8,117 nt of DNA from an uncultured Clostridia bacterium (GCA_937858235.1 CALLZZ010000132.1:1-8117), one strand, 5' to 3'. Shown: positions 1 through 6,858, counted from the stretch's first letter. Translations and numbers: made by a program. Notes: generated from the sequence alone by a model not told the origin.

Positions 1-915
1 CTGCAGTTTGTCTATGGAAGCGCGGCAAATACCCTCTCCCAGCTGATCCGAACGGCCTTTATTGCTACCCCAGGTGGTGCTTTAGTAGACGCTGACTTCT
101 CTGCCATCGAAGCGCGGGTGGTGGCATGGCTAGCAGGGGAGCAGTGGGTCCTTGACGTTTTCCGCACGCACGGAAAAATCTATGAGGCCACTGCCTCTCA
201 GCTCTACGGGGTGCCGATTGAAAAAATCCAGAAAGGCCTGCCAGACTATCGCCTGCGCCAATACGGCAAAGCGGCCACCCTGGCACTTGGATATGGCGGC
301 GGACCGGCGGCGCTGATTCGTGCGGGCGGACTTTCGGAGGATACCCCCGAGGACGAGCTAAGCGAGCTGAGGGACAAGTGGCGGGCGAATAACCCCAATA
401 TCAAAAAGCTGTGGTATACCGTCGGCGCGGCGGCAAATGCGGCGCTGCAGTATTGCAAAACAAGCGTGATACAAGATGGAAAGATCATTGTCTCCCGCGA
501 GCTGGATCCGGAGAACGATCTGGACTTCCTCACGATTGAACTCCCAAGCGGCCGCAAACTGTACTACCTGAGGCCCCACTGGACCTTGAACAAGTTTGGC
601 CAGACGGCGCTGGGCTACTGGGGACTAAACCAGAAGACCAGAAAGTGGGAAGAGGTTGAAACCTGGGGCGGAAAGCTCGTGGAGAATATCACGCAAGCGG
701 TGGCCCGGGACTGCCTGGCAGAGGCCATTGAGCACCTAACGGCCGCAGGCTATCAGATCGTTTTTCATGTCCACGACGAGGTTATCATTGACGATCCGGA
801 TAAAACCATATCCCTGGATGATGTGGTAAGGATTATGTCCGTGCCGCCCACCTGGGCGCCGGACTTGCCATTAAACGCGGATGGGTGGGTGAACCCATTC
901 TTCAAGAAGGACTAG
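1..915 (+). CDS. Phage DNA polymerase, family A (C-terminal part, 5' truncated by window)
   Basis: This is the palm and fingers part of a family A (Pol I-like) DNA polymerase, which would extend primers during phage genome replication. The frame is open from base 1, so the gene starts upstream and only the last 304 residues are visible. Motif A is DADFSAIEAR at window residues 30-39, with D32 as the likely metal-binding aspartate. Motif B (the O-helix) has the pattern R86, K90, Y98, G99 in RLRQYGKAATLALGYG. Motif C is HVHDE, with H258, D259 and E260. All three catalytic motifs are intact, so the enzyme is probably active. No exonuclease domain can be judged because the N-terminus is missing. 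The GTG at 118 falls inside motif A and cannot be the true start. The primase-helicase gene follows after 7 nt, consistent with one operon. Confidence 0.93.
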   Translation: MQFVYGSAANTLSQLIRTAFIATPGGALVDADFSAIEARVVAWLAGEQWVLDVFRTHGKIYEATASQLYGVPIEKIQKGLPDYRLRQYGKAATLALGYGGGPAALIRAGGLSEDTPEDELSELRDKWRANNPNIKKLWYTVGAAANAALQYCKTSVIQDGKIIVSRELDPENDLDFLTIELPSGRKLYYLRPHWTLNKFGQTALGYWGLNQKTRKWEEVETWGGKLVENITQAVARDCLAEAIEHLTAAGYQIVFHVHDEVIIDDPDKTISLDDVVRIMSVPPTWAPDLPLNADGWVNPFFKKD

Positions 916-922
916 AGTACTT

Positions 923-3334
923 ATGATTTACGAGCGACAAATAACAATCACCGTTGGCGAAAATCGAAAATCGGTCAACTGGAAGCCCCGCGTACTATGG
1001 CTATCAGAGTTTTATGACATGCTGCGCGTGCCCGCCAGAAGCCCGGAGACTGTCGCAGAGTATTTGAACCTGACGAAGGGACAGCAGGACGAGTTAAAAG
1101 ACGTTGGCGGCTTTCTGGCGGGCACCTTGATAGGAACCCGAAGAAAAGCCAACGCGGTCTCAGGGCGCGACCTGCTGACCCTGGATCTTGACAGTATCCC
1201 GGCGAATGGTACGGACGATGTACTACGTAGAGTGGGCGGATTAGGCTGTGGCTACTGTGTCTATTCAACACGCAAACACAGGCCATCCGCGCCCCGGCTG
1301 CGCGTCCTGCTGCTACTGGATCGGACAGCCACAGCGGACGAGTATGAGCCATGTGCCCGGCGCATTGCTGAGATGCTTGGGATGGAGTTGGCTGATCCAA
1401 CCACGTTCGAAGTCTCCCGGATGATGTACTTTCCCAGCGTTTGCGCGGATGGGCAGTACATCTACGCGACGGATGATAAGCCCTTTTTATCTGTGGACGG
1501 CCTGCTGGCTACCTATGCAGACTGGCGGAATTATACTTCGTGGCCCACAGCCCCGGGTGCAATGAGCCCTGCCCGGCTGGCCACGAAGCAGGAGAACCCA
1601 CTGGAAAAGAAGGGCATCGTGGGCGCCTTCTGCCGCTGCTATAACATTAGAGCGGCGATGGACACCTTTTTACCAGGCGTATATGCCCCGGTCGACAACG
1701 ATTCAAACTGCTTTACCTTCTGCGAAGGATCCACCACAGGCGGCGCCGTGCTCTACGATGACGACAAATTCCTTTACTCGCATCATGCCACAGACCCCTG
1801 CAGTGGCAAGCTGGTGAACGCCTTTGACATGGTCCGCCTGCATTGTTTTGGAGACCTGGACGACGAGGCAGCGCCAGGAACCCCCGTTAACCGTATGCCC
1901 AGTTATATAGCGATGCGCGACAAGGCGGCCGCCTCACCCGAGGTCCAAAAGCTAAGAGCTCGCGATCGCCAGACAGAGATTCAGGCAGCGTTCACACAAA
2001 CGGCCGACAGTACGCCCGCGACGGAGGCCGACGCCGATTGGATGACAAAGTTAAAGGTTCACCCGAACACGGGTGTTACTCTCCCGACGATCGATAACGC
2101 CAGAATTATTCTGGAGCATGACCCCCTGTTATCCAGCCAGTTTGCGCTCAATAGCTTTTCCGGGCGGGGCGAAGTCTTAGGGTCGTTGCCATGGGAACCG
2201 TCTAAGCGGCAAAGGCCCTGGGACGATAACGACAATTTTGGATTGTACTGGTATATGGAAAAGTTCTACCAGCTGTCGTGTAACAGCAAGATCGACGGTG
2301 CGCTCTCGCTACATAGCAACACACATGCTTTTAACCCCGTGGTCGATTATCTGACAGGCCTGCAGTGGGACGGCGTGCCCCGACTGGACAGTTTGTTTAT
2401 TGACTACCTAGGCGCGATGGATAATCGCTTGACCCGGGTGCTAACGCGGCAGGCTTTCGTCGCAGCGGTCGCCAGGGCCATGCGCCCAGGCACGAAGTAC
2501 GACGATATGCTGATCCTCGGAGGCGCCCAAGGTATCGGGAAAAGTACGCTAATACGCAAAATGTCCAAGGGCTGGTTTACTGATGGGATCACAACCTTTG
2601 AGGGCAAGGAACCGTCTGAGCTGATCCAGGGCGTATGGCTAGTGGAAATCGGAGAGCTGGACGCTTTTAGAAAATCGGACATTAAGAGAATTAAGCAATT
2701 TATTTCCCAGCAGACGGACAGGTTCCGTGCTGCATACGGCAGGCATGTTAAAGAAATGCCGCGCTGCTGTGTCTTTTTCGGGACCACAAATGACAGTGCC
2801 TATTTGCAGGACCGGACGGGTAACCGGCGGTTTCTTCCGGTAGACGTAGGTTTGCAGCCACCGACGAAAAGCGTGTTTAACGACCTGGACGATGCAGTGG
2901 ATCAGATATGGGCCGAAGCAGTCACCCAGTGGACGGCGGGCTATAGCCTTGTGATACCTGATGACCTTAAAGCAGAACTGCAGGAGCGGCAGGAAGGACA
3001 CAGGGACATTTCCTCCTGGGAAGGTCTGATACTATCTTTCGTCGAGAAAAAGGTTCCAGAGAACTGGAGCAACATGACCATAAATGCCCGGCAAGCATTC
3101 TGGAATGGGAGCATTAAAAGCGAAAGCGAGATCAAGTTGGTAGAGAGGGACCGCATATGCGCCCTAGAGGTCTGGGTTGAGGTTTTAAACGGGGGTCTAA
3201 AGGACATGCGGCAGGCGGACACTCGGGAGATAAACAGTATCCTAGAGGCCATCCCGGGATGGACAAGAGCAAAGAATGGCGTCCGTTTTGGGGCTGACTA
3301 CGGAAAGCAGAGGGGCTTTTTAAAAGAGAAATAG
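923..3334 (+). CDS. VapE/VirE-family phage primase-helicase
   Basis: An 803-residue protein combining a probable primase with a superfamily 3/AAA+-like helicase, expected to open and prime the phage replication fork. The N-terminal third resembles an archaeo-eukaryotic primase fold: LTLDLD at 85-90 gives the DxD pair, YSTRKH at 114-119 the histidine motif, and FEVSRMMYFPS at 162-172 the third motif. The C-terminal part is the VirE-type ATPase: Walker A GGAQGIGKST at 533-542, an acidic Walker B-like VWLVEIGELD at 571-580, sensor FFGTTND at 618-624, and the arginine-rich DRTGNRRF at 630-637. The start at 923 follows AAGGA with 11 nt spacing and lies 7 nt after the polymerase stop. The ATPase assignment is firm. 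The primase assignment rests on motif pattern. Although the family is named 'virulence-associated', such proteins are usual phage and satellite replication proteins. Confidence 0.9.
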   Translation: MIYERQITITVGENRKSVNWKPRVLWLSEFYDMLRVPARSPETVAEYLNLTKGQQDELKDVGGFLAGTLIGTRRKANAVSGRDLLTLDLDSIPANGTDDVLRRVGGLGCGYCVYSTRKHRPSAPRLRVLLLLDRTATADEYEPCARRIAEMLGMELADPTTFEVSRMMYFPSVCADGQYIYATDDKPFLSVDGLLATYADWRNYTSWPTAPGAMSPARLATKQENPLEKKGIVGAFCRCYNIRAAMDTFLPGVYAPVDNDSNCFTFCEGSTTGGAVLYDDDKFLYSHHATDPCSGKLVNAFDMVRLHCFGDLDDEAAPGTPVNRMPSYIAMRDKAAASPEVQKLRARDRQTEIQAAFTQTADSTPATEADADWMTKLKVHPNTGVTLPTIDNARIILEHDPLLSSQFALNSFSGRGEVLGSLPWEPSKRQRPWDDNDNFGLYWYMEKFYQLSCNSKIDGALSLHSNTHAFNPVVDYLTGLQWDGVPRLDSLFIDYLGAMDNRLTRVLTRQAFVAAVARAMRPGTKYDDMLILGGAQGIGKSTLIRKMSKGWFTDGITTFEGKEPSELIQGVWLVEIGELDAFRKSDIKRIKQFISQQTDRFRAAYGRHVKEMPRCCVFFGTTNDSAYLQDRTGNRRFLPVDVGLQPPTKSVFNDLDDAVDQIWAEAVTQWTAGYSLVIPDDLKAELQERQEGHRDISSWEGLILSFVEKKVPENWSNMTINARQAFWNGSIKSESEIKLVERDRICALEVWVEVLNGGLKDMRQADTREINSILEAIPGWTRAKNGVRFGADYGKQRGFLKEK

Positions 3335-3382
3335 GCTGTACACACACCGGGTAGAGTGTGTACACACTTGCAAAAACGCCTT

Positions 3383-3406
3383 GTACACACTTTGCAAAGT
3401 GTGTAC
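3383..3406. repeat. Perfect 24-bp palindrome inside the TGTACAC cluster
   Basis: The half-sites GTACACACTTTG and CAAAGTGTGTAC are exact reverse complements with no spacer. A continuous 24-bp palindrome of this kind suits a dimeric DNA-binding protein, or extrusion as a cruciform. It could also form an RNA hairpin, but no T-run follows, so it is not a terminator. Confidence 0.85.
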
Positions 3407-3480
3407 GCACTGTGTACACCTCTGTTGACGTGGAAAACCGTTGCGCCGCAAGGGTTATACGTATTTGTACACAGATACAC

Positions 3481-3540
3481 ACTTTATATATACATTCTAT
3501 AAACAGGAAATTTAGAGAGTATATATATACACCTAATACT
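3481..3540. other. AT-rich segment beside the repeat cluster; possible DNA unwinding element
   Basis: This stretch is much richer in A and T than its neighbours. It includes TTTATATATA at 3483-3492 and the perfect palindrome GTATATATATAC at 3519-3530. It directly follows the TGTACAC array, the usual layout of an iteron origin with an adjacent unwinding element. It could equally hold a promoter, with TATATA or TATACA near 3487-3494 as a -10, but no good -35 is visible. The functional call is inference. Confidence 0.35.
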
Positions 3541-3547
3541 CTCTAAA
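3511..3547. repeat. 12-bp perfect inverted repeat
   Basis: TTTAGAGAGTAT at 3511-3522 is the exact reverse complement of ATACTCTCTAAA at 3536-3547, with a 13-nt AT-rich spacer. It could be an operator or, in RNA, a hairpin in the leader of the nuclease-helicase transcript. It overlaps the alternative stem at 3532-3572. Confidence 0.75.
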
Positions 3548-3572
3548 CGCCCTAATAGCAATAAGTGTTAGG
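3532..3572. repeat. Alternative stem overlapping the 12-bp inverted repeat
   Basis: CCTAATACT at 3532-3540 can pair with AGTGTTAGG at 3564-3572 through nine pairs, one of them G-U, leaving a 23-nt loop. Bases 3536-3540 are used by both this stem and the 12-bp inverted repeat, so the two structures exclude each other. Confidence 0.45.
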
Positions 3573-3620
3573 AACAAGTGTGTGTGTGTACACCAAAGAC
3601 CATTTTTGGAGGTTGAACGA

Positions 3621-3962
3621 ATGACAGAAAAAGCAGTCGAGGCGAAGCTGGTTAAGGGCGTAAAAGACATGGGCGGCCTTGCCTATAAGTTTGTGAGTCC
3701 TGGAAATATTGGCGTGCCAGACCGGCTACTCATTTTTCCCGACGGGACGATCTGGTTTGTTGAGTTGAAAGCGGACAATGGCCGGTTAAGCGTGATGCAG
3801 GAGCACCAGATTGAGCGTCTCGCCAAATGCAACGCAAGAGTAGCGTTGCTAACGGGAGCTAAAGAGGTCGAGCATTTTCTGCAGGATCGCCGAGAAGCGC
3901 AGCAGCGTGCAATAGAACACAAATTTCTAAACAGCTGGACGCGATTGAATCATGAAGTTTGA
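3621..3962 (+). CDS. VRR-NUC domain nuclease
   Basis: A 113-residue stand-alone VRR-NUC (virus-type replication-repair nuclease) protein of the PD-(D/E)XK superfamily. It is expected to cut branched or flap DNA during phage replication or recombination. The core is visible: GVPDR at 31-35 with D34, the E-x-K pair E48 and K50 in FVELK, and Q60 in the following helix. The length is normal for phage single-domain members, which often sit beside SNF2 helicases. The start at 3621 is chosen because GGAGG at 3608-3612 lies 8 nt upstream. A GTG at 3582 in the same frame would add 13 residues but lies in the repeat region and lacks this site. The 3' end overlaps the helicase gene by 11 nt, so translation is probably coupled. 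Confidence 0.9.
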   Translation: MTEKAVEAKLVKGVKDMGGLAYKFVSPGNIGVPDRLLIFPDGTIWFVELKADNGRLSVMQEHQIERLAKCNARVALLTGAKEVEHFLQDRREAQQRAIEHKFLNSWTRLNHEV

Positions 3963-5328
3963 TCCGCACCCATACCAGCAATACGGGATCGACTATATTC
4001 TCAATAACCCATACGCCGGGTTATTCTGGGAAATGGGACTTGGCAAAACAGTTACCACGCTAACGGCAGTCAATGAGCTGAAATATAACCGCTGGGCAAT
4101 ATCCCGATGCCTGGTAGTGGCTCCGAAAAAAGTGGCAGAGGCCACATGGAGCAAGGAGGCCGAAAAGTGGGATCATCTGAAACACCTGAAAGTGATCCCG
4201 GTGCTGGGATCTGCGCAGAAGCGAATCCGAGCGCTGGATACTCCAGGGGACGTATGGGTGACCAACCGGGAAAATATCCCGTGGCTGGTAGACTACTGCC
4301 GGAACCGGTGGCCGTTTGACATGGTGGTGTTAGACGAATCGTCCAGCTTCAAGAACGCCAGGAGCAAGCGTTTCCGCGCGTTGAAGCTTGTCCGCAGTCG
4401 GATCAAGCGTCTTGTGGAGTTGACCGGTACGCCAGCCCCCAATGGCCTAGAAGATCTGTGGGCACAGATTTACTTGCTGGATGGTGGGCAACGCCTAGGC
4501 AAGACGATGGCCAGTTACCGAGAGGCATTTTTCACCCAGGACTACGCACACCCTGGACAGCAGTACCGGACATACAGCCCGAACGAGGGCGCGGATCAGC
4601 GGGTGAAAGCGGCTATCTCAGATATTTGTGTCAGCATGAAATCCGAAGATTACTTAGAGCTTCCGCCTTTCGTGGAGGATGTTGTCCCGGTGGCGCTGGA
4701 TGCAAGGGCGCAGAGGGCATACGACAAGCTGGAGAAAGAAATGCTGCTGGAGGTGGATGACCAAACGATCACTGCTGGGACTGCCGCCGTACTCAACGGC
4801 AAGCTCCTGCAGCTCTGCAGTGGAGCCGTATATGACGAACAGAAGCACCCCGTGCCGATCCATAGCTGCAAAGTGGAAGCTTTCCTGGAAGTGATAGAGC
4901 AGCTTCACGGGGAACATGCCCTGGTGTTTTACTGGTTCCAGCATGAACGGGATCGGCTGCTGGCCGCCTTATCCGGCTCCGGCCTACGGGTCCGGGTGTA
5001 CCAAAGCGCAGAAGACGAGGACGAATGGAACGCCGGAAACGTGGACATTCTGCTGGCGCATCCCGCGTCCTGCGCCTACGGTTTGAACCTGCAGTTCGGT
5101 GGCAGACACGAAATCTGGTTCGGCTACCCGAACTGGGCGCTGGAGTTATATCAGCAGGCCAACGCTAGGCTGTATCGGCAGGGGCAGGACAAGCCCGTCA
5201 TTTCCCACATGCTGGTTGTGCAGGGCGGAATGGACGAGGCTGTTGTGGCGGCATTGCAGCAAAAAGGTGACACTCAGGCAGACCTTATGGACGCACTGAG
5301 AGTGAAAATTAGGAGGGCTAAAGAATGA
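3952..5328 (+). CDS. SNF2-family DEAD/DEAH-type phage helicase
   Basis: A 458-residue superfamily 2 ATPase of the compact SNF2 type common in phage replication modules, probably a DNA translocase or helicase. Motifs appear in order: motif I MGLGKT at 28-33, motif II DESS at 128-131, motif III LTGTPAPN at 157-164, a motif V region HPASCAYGLNLQ at 370-381, and motif VI QANARLYRQGQ at 402-412. All key residues are present. It has no extra DNA-binding or chromatin-reader domain, as expected at this length. There is no clear Shine-Dalgarno before the ATG, and the start lies inside the end of the VRR-NUC gene, so translation is likely coupled. The two proteins probably act on the same branched DNA, but the exact substrate is not known from sequence. 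Confidence 0.92.
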   Translation: MKFDPHPYQQYGIDYILNNPYAGLFWEMGLGKTVTTLTAVNELKYNRWAISRCLVVAPKKVAEATWSKEAEKWDHLKHLKVIPVLGSAQKRIRALDTPGDVWVTNRENIPWLVDYCRNRWPFDMVVLDESSSFKNARSKRFRALKLVRSRIKRLVELTGTPAPNGLEDLWAQIYLLDGGQRLGKTMASYREAFFTQDYAHPGQQYRTYSPNEGADQRVKAAISDICVSMKSEDYLELPPFVEDVVPVALDARAQRAYDKLEKEMLLEVDDQTITAGTAAVLNGKLLQLCSGAVYDEQKHPVPIHSCKVEAFLEVIEQLHGEHALVFYWFQHERDRLLAALSGSGLRVRVYQSAEDEDEWNAGNVDILLAHPASCAYGLNLQFGGRHEIWFGYPNWALELYQQANARLYRQGQDKPVISHMLVVQGGMDEAVVAALQQKGDTQADLMDALRVKIRRAKE

Positions 5329-5362
5329 TTAGGAGATGATTTTAAACGGATGGAGACCGTGT

Positions 5363-5419
5363 ATGAGTCATCTGTACTTAGCCGTGACGGCTGATAGATA
5401 TGAGGTGACAATGGAATGA
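5363..5419 (+). CDS. Possible 18-residue peptide, perhaps a remnant of a small phage protein
   Basis: An ATG at 5363 opens an 18-codon frame, MSHLYLAVTADRYEVTME. GGAG at 5352-5355 lies 7 nt upstream, a good ribosome binding site. Its stop overlaps the next gene's start as ATGA. The frame can be extended upstream to an ATG at 5336, but that start has no usable spacing to a binding site. The opening resembles the start of small phage proteins of the form 'YLAVTADKYELP...', recalled from memory and not checked. If that is right, this is a truncated copy. It may instead serve only as a leader for coupled translation of the next gene. Confidence 0.35.
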   Translation: MSHLYLAVTADRYEVTME

Positions 5420-5949
5420 GCCGAAAAGCAACATTACCCTACGATATCCGGCAGGAATGTCTGTGGATTGTCCGTGGCCATGATCGTCGGGTGAGGGCAT
5501 ACCATGAGGCAATCCGGCAGATTGCCGACGGGAGTAGTAACGATCATGCCGGCATGCCCGGTGACTCTGGATGCAGCCAAATGGTTGAGAGCAAGGCGGC
5601 GCAGATGGAGGCCATTGAGCGTTGGCCAGAGACCTGGAAGATACGAGCAGTTGAGCAGGCGAAGTTACATATCGGTGCTGACTTGGAGAACGAAGAGTTG
5701 AGACAGCGACTGGCGGACGGGATCATTCTCAACTGCGAGAACAGGAATGAATATCCGCTTAGGCGTCTGGGACTGGATGGAATTCAGCATTCAGATTTCT
5801 ACAGACGAAGAGATAGGTTCCTAAAAGAGATTGCAGATTACTTACAAATGAATTTTGATTTAGTCGCAATAAAAATGACGGTGGCTTGCAAAGATGGGGG
5901 CATCCCTCCCTCCCCGGGGGTCGCTCCGTACTTCACGCCGTCACTATGA
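5416..5949 (+). CDS. Phage protein of putative transcription regulator type
   Basis: A 177-residue soluble, charged protein with no signal peptide or membrane segment. GAGGTG at 5402-5407 lies 8 nt before the ATG, which also overlaps the preceding tiny frame as ATGA. The N-terminus (PYDIRQECLWIVRGHDRRV, 8-26) and the part at 70-143 look like a conserved phage family found next to sigma factor or late-control genes. The segment YPLRRLGLDGIQHSDFYRRR (113-132) followed by RFLKEIADYL (134-143) resembles a helix-turn-helix of ArpU-like late regulators, which is a weak similarity judged by eye. The last 30 or so residues, rich in glycine and proline, look unlike the rest and may be non-conserved. 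Position just before the sigma factor fits a regulatory role. No specific function is claimed. Confidence 0.7.
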   Translation: MSRKATLPYDIRQECLWIVRGHDRRVRAYHEAIRQIADGSSNDHAGMPGDSGCSQMVESKAAQMEAIERWPETWKIRAVEQAKLHIGADLENEELRQRLADGIILNCENRNEYPLRRLGLDGIQHSDFYRRRDRFLKEIADYLQMNFDLVAIKMTVACKDGGIPPSPGVAPYFTPSL

Positions 5950-5988
5950 ATTTTTTCTCACGCGGGCATTGCAAGCGTGACGGTGAAG
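5931..5988. repeat. Inverted repeats at the end of the 177-aa gene and in the gap after it
   Basis: CTTCACGCCGTCAC at 5931-5944 pairs with GTGACGGTGAAG at 5977-5988 apart from a 2-nt bulge. Nested inside is TCACGC at 5958-5963 against GCGTGA at 5975-5980, which competes for the same bases. A further pair, GCTTGCAA at 5884-5891 and TTGCAAGC at 5969-5976, reaches back into the coding region. No T-run follows on the + strand. These may be regulatory or RNA processing structures. Confidence 0.5.
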
Positions 5989-6006
5989 CATCAATCCTGA
6001 CCCCAT

Positions 6007-6040
6007 GGGGCGTGCTGGCAAGCGCTGGTGCGCCCCTCTT
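6007..6040 (+). terminator. Weak candidate terminator or attenuator before the sigma factor gene
   Basis: GGGGCG at 6007-6012 pairs with CGCCCC at 6031-6036, followed by TCTTTT. The 18-nt loop is long and pairs poorly inside, so the hairpin is weaker than the one after the sigma gene. An adjacent palindrome CCCCATGGGG at 6001-6010 competes for the 5' arm. If active it would limit readthrough from the replication genes into the sigma gene. Confidence 0.35.
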
Positions 6041-6061
6041 TTCATTGTAGGAGCGTGAACC

Positions 6062-6802
6062 ATGAGCAACGAAGAATTGGTTATCCTCATTCAGTCAGGC
6101 CGTGACGATCTGCTTCCCGTGCTGTGGGAGCAGGTAGAGCGTTTTGTGGCCATGCAGGCCAATCAGTGGGTGCAGGCATGGAAGAGCAGGCGCGTTGAGT
6201 TTGAGGACTTATACCAGAGTGGTTTCCTGGCCGTGGTACAGGCCGTTCAGACCTACGACCCGGAGAAGGAAGTCAAGTTTCTCACCTGGTTGGGCCACCC
6301 ACTGAAAACCGCCTTTTCAGCAGCCTTGGGAGTCCGAACAGAGAAACAGCGTCTTGACCCGCTGAACAGTGCCAGCAGCCTAGACGCGCCATTAGAACAT
6401 GATACAGATGATTTGACGGTGGGTGACACGGTTTCCGACCCAGTGGACTGCTACATGGAAGCGGACCGGCGCATCTTCCTGGAGCAACTCCATGACGCGC
6501 TGGAGCAGGCTCTTGACCAACTGCCGGAAGAGCAACGCGCAACCCTGCGCTTACGGTTCTACCAGGGCATGACCTTCAAAGAAGCTGCTGAAACTTTTGG
6601 CATCCCGGCCGATCAGGTGCGAAAGCGGGAGTGTGAAGCACTCCGGTCACTGAGGCAGCCGGGAAAGCAAACCGACCAGCTCCGGGCGTTCCTGGACGAG
6701 CGTACGCCATTCTATAACGCCCACGGCGTTCACAGCGTGGAACGGCTTGTATTAAAGCGGGAGCGGATTTGTGAGGGAGCAACGGCCCAAAGTTCCCCTT
6801 AA
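6062..6802 (+). CDS. Phage-encoded sigma-70 family RNA polymerase sigma factor
   Basis: A 246-residue sigma factor predicted to redirect host RNA polymerase to a subset of promoters, probably phage late genes. Region 2 covers about residues 5-90, with FEDLYQSGFLAVVQAVQTYD (47-66) and the following KFLTWL matching regions 2.1-2.3. A short acidic linker at 107-128 replaces most of region 3. Region 4 covers about 150-198, with LPEEQRATLRLRFYQGMTF leading into the helix-turn-helix EAAETFGIPADQVRKRECEA. A 48-residue tail after region 4 has no recognised motif. AGGAG at 6049-6053 lies 8 nt before the ATG. The composition matches the upstream replication genes. It is the last gene before a strong terminator. 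Its target promoters cannot be identified in this window. Confidence 0.9.
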   Translation: MSNEELVILIQSGRDDLLPVLWEQVERFVAMQANQWVQAWKSRRVEFEDLYQSGFLAVVQAVQTYDPEKEVKFLTWLGHPLKTAFSAALGVRTEKQRLDPLNSASSLDAPLEHDTDDLTVGDTVSDPVDCYMEADRRIFLEQLHDALEQALDQLPEEQRATLRLRFYQGMTFKEAAETFGIPADQVRKRECEALRSLRQPGKQTDQLRAFLDERTPFYNAHGVHSVERLVLKRERICEGATAQSSP

Positions 6803-6819
6803 GGGAGGAGCATAAAAGT

Positions 6820-6858
6820 AACAGGGAGCGTATCGAATTGATATGTTCCCTGTTTTTG
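6820..6858 (+). terminator. Rho-independent terminator after the sigma factor gene
   Basis: AACAGGGA at 6820-6827 pairs with TCCCTGTT at 6847-6854. The stem continues through GCG/TGT (with two G-U pairs) and TATC at 6831-6834 against GATA at 6840-6843. This gives about 15 pairs closed by the 5-nt loop GAATT, and a T-run at 6853-6857. It begins 17 nt after the sigma stop codon and marks the end of that transcription unit. Confidence 0.9.

Larger units (their letters stand above)
3337..3593. repeat. Cluster of TGTACAC repeats; candidate phage replication origin or operator array
   Basis: TGTACAC occurs six times in this gap: at 3337, 3359, 3382, 3413, 3466 and 3587. A related GTGTAC half-site lies at 3401. 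The first three are spaced 22 and 23 bp, about two helical turns, so they face the same side of the DNA. The copies at 3359 and 3382 also share the extension ACTTGCAAA / ACTTTGCAAA. Several copies are themselves palindromic, for example the 14-bp AGTGTGTACACACT at 3355-3368. TTGTACACA at 3381 and 3465 is one mismatch from the relaxed DnaA box TTWTNCACA. Iterons next to AT-rich DNA inside a replication module suggest an origin. Operator sites for a phage repressor are the main alternative. Confidence 0.6.

Noticed and set aside
118..120. GTG as the start of the polymerase gene
   Set aside because: The frame is open to base 1, and this codon is inside catalytic motif A, so the gene continues upstream.
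3337..3420. CRISPR-like array
   Set aside because: The repeats are only 7-17 bp, partly palindromic and irregularly spaced, with no unique spacers of CRISPR size and no cas genes.
3425..3460. Promoter with TTGACG at 3425-3430 and TTATAC at 3455-3460
   Set aside because: The spacing of 24 nt is too long for a sigma-70 type promoter, and no better -10 lies at 16-18 nt.
3358..3546. 62-residue + strand frame in the repeat-rich gap, with similar minus-strand frames (3298-3480, 3132-3482)
   Set aside because: The frames arise from the TGTACAC repeats and AT-rich DNA, have odd composition and no ribosome binding site, and the minus-strand frames run into the primase-helicase gene.
3582..3620. GTG start extending the VRR-NUC protein by 13 residues
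   Set aside because: It lies in the last TGTACAC repeat, and GGAGG at 3608-3612 clearly points to the ATG at 3621.
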